Below, one piece after another: positions 1-5,099 of a stretch of 9,081 bases of DNA. The notes beneath the pieces are model-generated. The model saw only the letters and a list, made by a program, of their open reading frames with translations. It had not been told where the DNA came from and ran no database searches. The DNA is from MB1-2 sp046566065. GTDB lineage: Bacteria > Actinomycetota > CADDZG01 > WHSQ01. Made by a program: the position numbers and the translations under genes. Every line of letters starts with the position of its first letter. Within the stretch, counting starts at the first letter, position 1. The stretch covers positions 1-9,081 of the forward strand of contig JBKHXK010000053.1 of assembly GCA_046566065.1 (NCBI GenBank), in the 5' to 3' direction.

Positions 1-17
1 ACGGTCAGGTACCTCAT
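1..17 (-). CDS. Start of a cut-off gene, possibly a Doc-type toxin
   Basis: Only the first five codons (MRYLT) and part of a sixth lie in the window. An ATG at 17-15 follows a strong Shine-Dalgarno, GGGGGAGG, six bases upstream, and the gene starts 13 nt after the stop of the ribbon-helix-helix gene, so the two are almost certainly one operon. Many death-on-curing (Doc/Fic-fold) toxins begin with a similar M-R-Y-L-T stretch and follow a small antitoxin gene. That identity is inferred from five residues plus context and could be wrong; the existence of a gene here is better supported than its function. Confidence 0.45.
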
Positions 18-30
18 TTGGAGCCTCCCC

Positions 31-270
31 CTACGTGTCGGCCAACTTGTCCAGCGCTACGCGCCACTGGGTGCTTGCTCGGTCAAGGAAGGCAGTGACC
101 TGCTGGCTCCGTCCCTCGCCAGCAAGGAAGCTTTGTACCGAACGCAGACCAACGTCGTTAATTGACGTGTTGGTCGCGAACGCATACGTCCGCATCGCTT
201 CGTAAACCTCCTTCGGAATACGAAGCGTCACTACCTGCACCTCCTTCTCGCTCCCGCTCCCTTGTGCCAT
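31..270 (-). CDS. Ribbon-helix-helix DNA-binding protein, probable antitoxin
   Basis: A 79-residue protein. Residues about 11-20 (VQVVTLRIPK) form the basic beta-strand of a CopG/Arc-type ribbon-helix-helix fold, followed by two predicted helices (about 20-33 and 37-50). Such proteins dimerise and bind short palindromic operators. The C-terminal tail ending in ALDKLADT is helical and resembles the toxin-neutralising tail of antitoxins paired with Doc toxins. The ATG has a strong ribosome site (AGAGGAGGAG, 4 nt away). The next gene starts 13 nt downstream with its own strong site. It is probably autoregulated, as type II antitoxins usually are; a perfect 7-bp inverted repeat at 359-377 lies upstream. 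It could instead be a copy-number or transfer regulator of the neighbouring mobile element. Confidence 0.75.
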   Translation of the reverse strand: MAQGSGSEKEVQVVTLRIPKEVYEAMRTYAFATNTSINDVGLRSVQSFLAGEGRSQQVTAFLDRASTQWRVALDKLADT

Positions 271-358
271 GTCGCTCCTCCTCTCGGCAACCGACCCCCG
301 CCTACCCGGGGTCCCGACCAGCCGGTTGCCTAAGTAACCCTCGGCACCTACTCACTCA

Positions 359-377
359 GCCGGATGTCCGATCCGGC
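359..377. repeat. Perfect 7-bp inverted repeat, GCCGGAT/ATCCGGC
   Basis: GCCGGAT at 359-365 and ATCCGGC at 371-377 flank a 5-base loop. The site lies 89 nt upstream of the ribbon-helix-helix start, where it could be an operator. No T-run follows on either strand, so a terminator is less likely. Confidence 0.45.
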
Positions 378-444
378 CTACTCGACGTTGCTAGCTTACT
401 GTCATAACGGCAAAAAAGCAAGATACCTTTAGTGGCACCCCCCT

Positions 445-489
445 ACCGGCAAGGGATCAGCCAGGGCCTTAGCAGCAAAACCGGCAAGG
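445..489. repeat. Direct repeat ACCGGCAAGG, two copies
   Basis: Two identical 10-mers at 445-454 and 480-489 lie 35 bp apart start to start. A looser copy (CTACCAGGCAGGG) occurs near 637-649. Such repeats near a replication gene could be initiator-binding sites, but two exact copies are too few to call iterons. Confidence 0.3.
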
Positions 490-499
490 CGGCGGTTAC

Positions 500-525
500 G
501 AGGGGGCGGCTCCGCCGCACCCCTC
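500..525. repeat. Strong GC-rich hairpin
   Basis: An 11-bp stem pairs 500-510 with 514-525, with loop TCC and a single bulged A at 519. The core is GCGGC-TCC-GCCGC. There is no adjacent T-run. Hairpins of this sort are common in origins and intergenic regions of actinobacterial plasmids and integrated elements. Confidence 0.5.
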
Positions 526-559
526 TCCACCTGAGCCTGGAACGATCGGTGCCCGCAGC

Positions 560-602
560 GTCAAGGGTTGCTTCGCAACTCCTGCGGAGCTTCGCCCTTG
601 AC
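560..602. repeat. Three-way-junction-like palindrome
   Basis: An outer stem GTCAAGGG (560-567) pairs perfectly with CCCTTGAC (595-602). Inside it are two further hairpins: GTTGC-TTC-GCAAC (567-579) and CTCC-TGC-GGAG (579-589), which share boundary bases with each other and with the outer stem. Single-stranded DNA or RNA from here could fold into a branched structure, as expected of a single- or double-strand origin of a rolling-circle replicon or of a structured RNA. The pairing is seen directly; the function is inferred. Confidence 0.5.
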
Positions 603-661
603 CCTGCTACCGAGTCCACGGAGAGCCAAAAACCCCTACCAGGCAGGGCCACTAGGCCATA

Positions 662-698
662 CGCTGGGCCAGCGAGAAAGGGGAAGCACTTGGGCCAA
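662..698. promoter_or_regulatory. Paired TGGGCCA palindromes around a ribosome site
   Basis: CGCTGG-G-CCAGCG (662-674) and TTGG-G-CCAA (690-698) share the core TGGGCCA, with centres 26 bp apart. They flank the AAAGGGG ribosome site of the next gene, and the second overlaps its TTG start. The arrangement suggests an operator or translational control site; no regulator is identified. Confidence 0.3.
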
Positions 699-980
699 TC
701 GGAACCCTCAGCGTCGACCCCCCTGCCGTGGGGGCGCATCCTGGTGGCAATTGCGATCGCAGCCGCTGCTTATTGGAACTATTCAGGTCACTTCTGGTCG
801 CCTCACGCCGAGGACCAGTTCTTCGATCAATGCTTCTCCACCGGCATCCCGGGCGGAACGTGCGGATGCATGGTCAATTGGTTCGAAGCGAACGGCTATA
901 CACCGAATGACCTCGAGGGCGAGGGCTACCCGCCGGAGGCGCTGCAGGCTGCACTGGATTGCCCCCGCACAGACTTCTAG
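690..980 (+). CDS. Small membrane-anchored protein with four cysteines
   Basis: A 96-residue protein from a TTG at 690, chosen because GAAAGGGG lies 6 nt upstream. A longer frame back to 432 covers hairpin-rich DNA and has no ribosome site there. Residues about 16-31 form one hydrophobic segment (RILVAIAIAAAAYWNY), which suggests a membrane anchor with the C-terminus outside. The exported part has Cys48, Cys58, Cys60 and Cys91 in a pattern (F-x-x-C ... C-x-C ... E-x-x-x-Y-T ... C) that recurs in small secreted or lipoprotein-like actinobacterial proteins of unknown role and could form two disulfides. Its TAG stop overlaps the TAG of the opposing gene within a CTAG palindrome. Function is not recognised. 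Confidence 0.6.
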   Translation: MGQSEPSASTPLPWGRILVAIAIAAAAYWNYSGHFWSPHAEDQFFDQCFSTGIPGGTCGCMVNWFEANGYTPNDLEGEGYPPEALQAALDCPRTDF

Positions 981-1144
981 AGCAGTACGCCCCAGCTCAC
1001 GTCGATCGGGGCCGGGTCAAAGATTCGACCGCAGCCTGCACACATCGAAGGCCCGCAGCTGCATAGTTGCTGGGGAGCCGACCCGCAGACACACTCAAAC
1101 CATCCGAGGTGGCCGCAGCAGATACAGCGAGCGCCGACCTTCAT
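977..1144 (-). CDS. Tiny cysteine-rich zinc-ribbon-like protein
   Basis: A 55-residue protein with nine cysteines (7, 9, 10, 18, 20, 28, 30, 35, 38), arranged as CICC, CVC, CSC and CAGC pairs. This is consistent with two zinc sites or one zinc ribbon plus a knuckle. The ATG at 1144 overlaps the TGA of the preceding gene in ATGA and has an excellent GGAGG ribosome site about 9 nt upstream. That pins the start: a longer frame to 1246 would run back through the upstream gene. It is the last gene of the Rep operon. Function unknown; a DNA- or protein-binding accessory factor for the element is a guess. Confidence 0.6.
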   Translation of the reverse strand: MKVGARCICCGHLGWFECVCGSAPQQLCSCGPSMCAGCGRIFDPAPIDVSWGVLL

Positions 1145-1458
1145 CTTTCGAACCCTCCGATCTCTAGACCGCATCCCGGGCAGAAGTTCGGCCTCCGAAA
1201 TCCCTCCCCGCCTGCCGTCCAGAAGTACCCGCAGGCTAGGCAACACAGGGCCGTTAGTCGAGTACTCACGAGAGCTGGCGCAACGCCGATATCGACTGTT
1301 GATCTCGGACCAACTGCCGCCGCAGCCGTCTCACGTTTAGCCGCCGCCTCACGTCGCTTGACCGCCTCCGACGCCTGGTACCGCCAGACTCTTTCTACGA
1401 TCTCAGCGTCCGATTCATTGCGCACTCTCCACCCCCTCACGATCGTGCTGATGGTCAA
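1141..1458 (-). CDS. Small protein: charged helix plus C-terminal zinc ribbon
   Basis: A 105-residue protein if it starts at the ATG at 1458. Alternative GTG starts at 1440 or 1425 would give 99 or 94 residues; the GTG at 1425 has AGGGGG six bases upstream and may be the true start. Residues about 14-48 are strongly helical, rich in Ala, Glu, Arg and Lys, and could form a coiled coil. The C-terminus carries Cys72, Cys73, Cys76 and Cys93, Cys96 as C-x2-C ... C-P-G-C, a classic zinc ribbon. It overlaps the upstream gene by 11-44 nt depending on the start, and its TGA overlaps the next ATG. Family not recognised. Confidence 0.6.
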   Translation of the reverse strand: MTISTIVRGWRVRNESDAEIVERVWRYQASEAVKRREAAAKRETAAAAVGPRSTVDIGVAPALVSTRLTALCCLACGYFWTAGGEGFRRPNFCPGCGLEIGGFER

Positions 1459-1654
1459 TCACTACTCGGCCGGTGTCGTCGTAGCCGACCGGACAACGTC
1501 CGCAATAGACCTCCCAGACGCCCTTCACCATGGACACACGAGCCGTCTCGGGATCGTTGCGACCACAGCACATGCAGTCGTGATGCCTCATGACCTGCAC
1601 GAGTCGGTCCCACTCGGGACGGTTCTTCAGACGCATCGGGGAACCCGCACCCAT
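1415..1654 (-). CDS. Small zinc-ribbon-like protein downstream of Rep
   Basis: A 79-residue protein from the ATG at 1654, or 73 residues from the ATG at 1636; neither start has a good ribosome site. Both overlap the 3' end of the Rep gene (by 28 or 10 nt), so translational coupling is likely. Cys27, Cys29, Cys30 and then Cys51, Cys54 (C-G-R-C) suggest one zinc ribbon, with a helical N-terminus containing W15 and R23. It resembles the small zinc-finger proteins often carried by phages and plasmids, but no named family is recognised. Confidence 0.6.
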   Translation of the reverse strand: MGAGSPMRLKNRPEWDRLVQVMRHHDCMCCGRNDPETARVSMVKGVWEVYCGRCPVGYDDTGRVVIDHQHDREGVESAQ

Positions 1655-2286
1655 GAGCCGACGCTTTCGACCTCGTCGTGCATCAGCTTGCGCACTTCCT
1701 CACGCATGTCTCCCAGCGATTTCCCGTCGAAGAAGTCACGCGTGATGTTGACGGGACGCACCCGCTCTCCCAGCGACGCCCGCACACCCTCCTCGCCGTC
1801 TTTCAGTGAGTAGCCGGCCGCTCGCAAAGCGCCGGCGACGTCCTTGAGGATGTAGGAGCTCGCTCCCCCGGCTCGGCCGTAGTCGACCGCCTGGATGTGG
1901 ACGATGGCACCCCACCGTTTCTGCAGGTGACGTTGAGGCACGAAGTCACCCTTCTGCAGCAGGTGAACGTGACGGAGATCAGGACGTTGCGGGTTGACTT
2001 CGGTTGTCCAGGCAGCCTCCCAACGGAAGCCGTCGTTTCGCAAACGCCGAGACAAGTCCCGCACTTGCGCGCGGCGTTTCTGATGATCGACCGGCGCCAG
2101 GGACAGCATGACGAAACGCTCCGGCCATGCGAGGCCGATTGCTAGCTGAAGGCTATGGATTTTCCGAGGCCCGCAGAACGGGCATCGATAAGCCTTGCAG
2201 CGGCCCGAAAGTCGTTGCCGAGTCTCGGTGTTGACGAGGTCGTAGGTGACCCGCTCGCAACGGGTTTCGCTCCCCCACTCACCGAT
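1627..2286 (-). CDS. HUH rolling-circle replication initiator, start unresolved
   Basis: Rolling-circle Rep proteins nick the plus-strand origin through a Tyr and use a His-hydrophobic-His pair to bind the metal. Counted from the first ATG (2109, 160 residues), the HUH motif is RHVHLL (H47, H49), followed by GDFVPQ and WGAIVHIQAV, with a probable nicking Tyr in SSYILK (Y86, K89). This is the layout of plasmid/filamentous-phage-type Reps. The frame stays open upstream of 2109 and encodes a zinc-ribbon stretch (RCKAYRCPFCGPRK, roughly 2170-2210) followed by AWPERFVMLSLAP, which belongs to this family, so 2109 is too late. No ATG, GTG, TTG or CTG lies in frame up to the neighbouring gene's stop at 2422; the boundary given uses an ATC only as a marker. 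A GTG at 2282 preceded by AGG would be in frame if the G5 run at 2272-2276 had one more G. The gene may be frameshifted or the run misread. Confidence 0.7.
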   Translation of the reverse strand: MGEWGSETRCERVTYDLVNTETRQRLSGRCKAYRCPFCGPRKIHSLQLAIGLAWPERFVMLSLAPVDHQKRRAQVRDLSRRLRNDGFRWEAAWTTEVNPQRPDLRHVHLLQKGDFVPQRHLQKRWGAIVHIQAVDYGRAGGASSYILKDVAGALRAAGYSLKDGEEGVRASLGERVRPVNITRDFFDGKSLGDMREEVRKLMHDEVESVGSWVRVPRCV

Positions 2287-2290
2287 ATGC

Positions 2291-2306
2291 CTGTTATTAA
2301 GAACAG
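2291..2306. promoter_or_regulatory. Near-perfect 16-bp palindrome upstream of rep
   Basis: CTGTTATTAAGAACAG matches its reverse complement at 14 of 16 positions. It is AT-rich in a GC-rich setting and lies about 10 bp upstream of the likely rep start, so it is a good operator candidate, for example for autorepression of rep. Confidence 0.45.
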
Positions 2307-2327
2307 AAGAAGGACGGGAGCCGTCCC
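2299..2327 (-). terminator. Attenuator-like hairpin with T-rich tail upstream of rep
   Basis: Read on the minus strand, GGACGG-CTC-CCGTCC (2326-2312), extendable by a G-T and an A-T pair, is followed by TTCTTCTGTTCTT. This is the form of an intrinsic terminator just before rep. It could insulate rep from the chromosomal operon or act as an attenuator, a known way of controlling plasmid rep genes. On the plus strand no T-run follows. Confidence 0.5.
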
Positions 2328-2393
2328 TAGGTTGACGTAATCCAACCGAAATGCGCCGCTCAGAGCGATTCTGCGGCCCAGTAGATCCATTAT

Positions 2394-2413
2394 GGGCGTT
2401 CCCAGGAACGCCC
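2394..2413 (-). terminator. Hairpin terminator of the receiver gene
   Basis: GGGCGTTCC (2394-2402) and GGAACGCCC (2405-2413) form a perfect 9-bp inverted repeat with a 2-base centre, 8 nt downstream of the response-regulator stop. There is no T-run, which is common for actinobacterial terminators. It probably ends the minus-strand transcript and marks the chromosomal side of the element junction. Confidence 0.55.
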
Positions 2414-2421
2414 GAGAGGGC

Positions 2422-2796
2422 TCAGGAGGGCTGTTCCGGCGCCTCGGTGGCGGACCCCGTCGCCTGCAACCCTGCGATCGCGCCCGGCAGCTTCTCCAGC
2501 ACCTCGTCCTTCGGAAGGAACGCGTCGGCCCACGAGGTGTCGCCGATGTCGGGCAACCCGGAGACCCCGATGATGTGCGCGCCCGGCGAGAAGCTCCGCA
2601 GCATGCGCCCGGTGACCGCCCCGTTGAACCCGGGCATCTTGAAGTCCAACACGACGACCTCGGGCCGGCTCCGACCGGCCGCCGTGATGGCCTGCGAGCC
2701 GTCCCAGGCGATCTCTACCTCGTGGCCCTCCCGGGTCAGGAGCTCCTTGATCGCCCCCGCGAAATGCGGATCGTCGTCGACGAGCAGGATCCTCAT
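2422..2796 (-). CDS. Stand-alone response-regulator receiver protein
   Basis: A 124-residue protein made of a single CheY-like receiver domain with no output domain. The acidic pocket is D7-D8-D9 (ILLVDDDP), the phosphoacceptor is D51 (VVVLDFKMPG), the switch Ser is S79 (GVSG) and the conserved Lys is K96 (LPKDE). The tail after about residue 113 is short and polar. Phosphorylation by an unseen histidine kinase is expected. Its partner may be a protein, as with CheY/Spo0F-type single-domain regulators. It lies 67 nt after ppm1 on the same strand, so it may be the last gene of that operon or have its own promoter. The ATG has a moderate AGGA site. Which pathway it serves cannot be told. Confidence 0.85.
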   Translation of the reverse strand: MRILLVDDDPHFAGAIKELLTREGHEVEIAWDGSQAITAAGRSRPEVVVLDFKMPGFNGAVTGRMLRSFSPGAHIIGVSGLPDIGDTSWADAFLPKDEVLEKLPGAIAGLQATGSATEAPEQPS

Positions 2797-2863
2797 GCCG
2801 TCCTGTATGCCCTCGGTTGGCCGATGTCAGTCTTCCCGATCTGCGGCGTTCCGAGCGAGGTCC

Positions 2864-3607
2864 TCACCCGGCCGCCCGATCCGGTCGAGCTCTGTGGGTG
2901 AGACGGTCGCGGATACCCCACCGCGTGACCTTCACGACCGCCTCGATCACTATCCGCCTGCTCATCTTGGACTTGCCCTGCACGCGTTCGACGAACGTGA
3001 TGGGCACCTCCCTGATCGTTGCCCCGCTGCGATGGAGCCTGCGCGTCATCTCGATCTGGAACGCGTAGCCCTCCGAGCGCAGCTCCGAGAGGTCCTGGTT
3101 GCGCAGAGCATCGACCCTGTAGGCCCGGAAGCCGCTGGTCGAGTCCTTCACCGAGAAGCCCAGCCACATCCGGGCGTAGAGGTTGCCGGCCGACGAGAGC
3201 CATCGCCTCACCCGGCTCCAGTTCTCGATGCGGCCGCCCGGGACGTAGCGGGAGCCGATCGCCAGGTCCGCGGCATCCAGAGCCTCGATCAGTCGCCGCG
3301 CGTCGGCGGGATCGTGGGATAGGTCCGCATCCATCTCCACGACCACGTTGTAGCCGCGCTCGATCGCCCAGGCGAACCCCGCGACGTAGGCGGTGCCCAG
3401 GCCCTGCTTGCCCGTCCGTTCGATCAGGTGGATGTCGTGGGGGCCGCGTGCCAGCTCGCGCACCGCATCCGCCGTTCCATCCGGCGAGCCGTCATCGACG
3501 ACCAGCAGGGAGACACCGTCACCGACCGAGGCGAACAAGCGCTCGGCCACTTCTCCGATCGAGTCCACCTCGTTGTAGGTGGGAACGATGACGAGGGAGC
3601 GGGTCAT
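2864..3607 (-). CDS. ppm1: Polyprenol monophosphomannose synthase (Dpm1-like GT2)
   Basis: A 247-residue family-2 glycosyltransferase that transfers mannose from GDP-mannose to polyprenyl phosphate on the cytoplasmic face, supplying the donor for envelope lipoglycan and protein mannosylation. Motifs in order: VIVPTYNE (6-13), VVDDGSPDGT (36-45), GKQGLGTAY (66-74), EMDADLSHDP with the DxD-type metal site (91-100), GSRYVPGG, TSGFRAY, GYAFQIEM and ERVQGKSKMS. No C-terminal membrane domain is present, as in soluble Dpm1/Ppm1 catalytic subunits. The ATG at 3607 overlaps the lnt TGA in ATGA; a longer frame to 3694 would lie inside lnt. In M. tuberculosis the Lnt and Ppm1 domains form one protein, so the overlap here fits the pair's known association. 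Confidence 0.9.
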   Translation of the reverse strand: MTRSLVIVPTYNEVDSIGEVAERLFASVGDGVSLLVVDDGSPDGTADAVRELARGPHDIHLIERTGKQGLGTAYVAGFAWAIERGYNVVVEMDADLSHDPADARRLIEALDAADLAIGSRYVPGGRIENWSRVRRWLSSAGNLYARMWLGFSVKDSTSGFRAYRVDALRNQDLSELRSEGYAFQIEMTRRLHRSGATIREVPITFVERVQGKSKMSRRIVIEAVVKVTRWGIRDRLTHRARPDRAAG

Positions 3608-5088
3608 GGAGCGACCGTAGCGTCCACCCGCCGGCTGCGGAACCGGAGAGCAACTCCGACCAAGGTGCCTACCAGCGCCAGGTAGGCGGCCCACTCCCCC
3701 GTCCGCGTGTAGAAGGTGGTTGCTCCCCCCACGGGTAGTGACCCTGTCATCGTGGCGGGCTCGTAGAGCTCGGTCGAGTCCATGACGCGACCGTGCGGAT
3801 CGATGAAAGCCGAGATGCCGCTCAGCGCGCCATGGGCTACCCCCACGCCGTTCTCGACGGCCCTGACCTTGCTGAAGGCGACGTGCTGGGCCGACGCCCA
3901 GGTCTCGCCCCAGGTCGACGTGTTGGTGGCGACGACGAGCACGTCTCCTCCCGCGTCGACCGCGTTCCTGACCAGCGGGCCGAAGTCGCCCTCGAACGAG
4001 ATCACGGTCGCGACCGAGGCTGAGGGGAGTTCGAACACCTTCGGTTCGGACCCTGCCACCGCGTCGCGCGGCACCTGGTCCAGCATCGGGATCCAGTCCA
4101 GGAAGTTGCGCCCCGGCACGTATTCGCCGAAGGGCACGAGGTGCGTCTTCTGATAGACGTCGACGACCCGTCCCTCCGCCGAAACGTGGAAGGCAACGAC
4201 CTTGTAGCGATCGTTGTCGATGTCCAGATTGCCTCCCACGATCATCGGAACGCCGACGGCTCGAGCTGCCTCGCGGACCTCATCCGCCGCGGCGGCATCG
4301 CGCTCGAGGTCCACGCCGACCGAGCTCTCCGGCCACACGACGAGGTCCAGCTCGCTGCCGTCCAGCTCCTTGGTGAGGCGGGCGTGGCTGCGGGTGATGG
4401 CCATCTCTTTGTCGTAGAAGGAGCCCTGGAAGTCCTGAGGGACATCGCCTTGCACGATCGCTACCCGCAACACCGGCCCGTCGGTCGCGGTCACCGGAAG
4501 GAGCAGAGGCAGCCCGAGTAGAACGAGGGCCGCGGCGGCCGCGGCCAAGCGCTTCCGGCGGCCGCCCTCCAGAGCCTCGGCCCCCAGAGCGTTGACCGCC
4601 GCCAGTAGCCCGGCCACCAACCACGCCCCGCCCCACGCCGCCGGTCGCAGCGTCCACAGCGGCAGCGAGTGCTGGCTCTGCGCGAGTTGTCCCCAGGTGA
4701 ACCCACCCAAGGGGACGGACGCTCTCAAAGCCTCGATCGATATCCATGCGCTTGCCGCGAACAGCACGCGCCCCCACACGGAACCGCTCCGCGAGAGCCA
4801 CGCCCACAGCGCCCCGAACAGGCCTACGAACAACGACTGGAGGACGATCAGCAGCACCCATGCGACATAGCCCACGACGCTGATCCAGAAGATCAGCACC
4901 CCGAAGAAGCCGAGACCGAAAACGAAGCCGAGTCCGAAGCCGCGGCGCATCCGCGCGTCGCGAGCCAGGAACAGAAGAGGTACGAGGGCGAGCCAGGCCA
5001 GAGGCGCGATGTCGGGCTCGGGGAAGGCCAGTGCCAGCAGCGCCCCGGCGATCAGGACGATCGCGTAAGCCCCGGCCCCGGTCGGCAT
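3604..5088 (-). CDS. lnt: Apolipoprotein N-acyltransferase with Ser at the Cys site
   Basis: A 494-residue membrane enzyme of the usual length that N-acylates the lipid-modified Cys of lipoproteins. Several hydrophobic segments fill residues 8-200 and one lies near 465-483; the nitrilase-like domain spans about 206-440. The catalytic Glu is E254 (WPES), the Lys is K314 (YQKTHLVPFGEYVP) and E322 matches the E. coli E343 position. The nucleophile, C387 in E. coli within CYE, is replaced by S364 in VISFEG; the codon is TCG. The rest of the domain is intact, including DVLVVATNTSTW and the QH-R-ENG stretch. The start lies 11 nt after the DUF4193 stop with no ribosome site, which suggests reinitiation. 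It may be a Ser-nucleophile variant, or an inactive scaffold for Ppm1. Confidence 0.88.
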   Translation of the reverse strand: MPTGAGAYAIVLIAGALLALAFPEPDIAPLAWLALVPLLFLARDARMRRGFGLGFVFGLGFFGVLIFWISVVGYVAWVLLIVLQSLFVGLFGALWAWLSRSGSVWGRVLFAASAWISIEALRASVPLGGFTWGQLAQSQHSLPLWTLRPAAWGGAWLVAGLLAAVNALGAEALEGGRRKRLAAAAAALVLLGLPLLLPVTATDGPVLRVAIVQGDVPQDFQGSFYDKEMAITRSHARLTKELDGSELDLVVWPESSVGVDLERDAAAADEVREAARAVGVPMIVGGNLDIDNDRYKVVAFHVSAEGRVVDVYQKTHLVPFGEYVPGRNFLDWIPMLDQVPRDAVAGSEPKVFELPSASVATVISFEGDFGPLVRNAVDAGGDVLVVATNTSTWGETWASAQHVAFSKVRAVENGVGVAHGALSGISAFIDPHGRVMDSTELYEPATMTGSLPVGGATTFYTRTGEWAAYLALVGTLVGVALRFRSRRVDATVAP

Positions 5089-5099
5089 GGGGTTGGGGC

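Larger units (their letters stand above)
271..689. other. Gene-free structured region, candidate origin/control DNA
   Basis: These 419 bases lie between two divergent genes, and no convincing gene is visible; open frames here lack ribosome sites and family resemblance. It holds several inverted repeats (359-377, 500-525, 560-602, 662-674), a direct repeat ACCGGCAAGG at 445-454 and 480-489, and a related CCCCTACC-led copy near 634-650. The density of hairpins next to a rolling-circle Rep operon suggests an origin or regulatory role. That is inference: no nick-site consensus was recognised. Confidence 0.5.

Noticed and set aside
432..689. Extension of the small membrane protein back to an ATG at 432
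   Set aside because: The extra 86 codons cover the hairpins and repeats, look low-complexity and lack a ribosome site; TTG at 690 has a good one.
1067..1813. 248-codon plus-strand frame across the zinc-ribbon and Rep genes
   Set aside because: It is antisense to four overlapping minus-strand genes with motif and ribosome-site support, and has no recognisable domain itself.
2142..2390. Minus-strand frame MDLLGRR... with a hydrophobic stretch upstream of Rep
   Set aside because: It has a weak ribosome site, crosses the terminator-like hairpin and palindrome, and its second half overlaps the Rep zinc-ribbon coding sequence in the wrong frame.
271..2421. tRNA gene or attachment site at the element edge
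   Set aside because: No cloverleaf with TTC-arm consensus and no long direct repeat was found within the window.
2351..3322. 323-codon plus-strand frame opposite the receiver and ppm1 genes
   Set aside because: It is an antisense shadow with no domain; both genes beneath it have complete active-site motifs.
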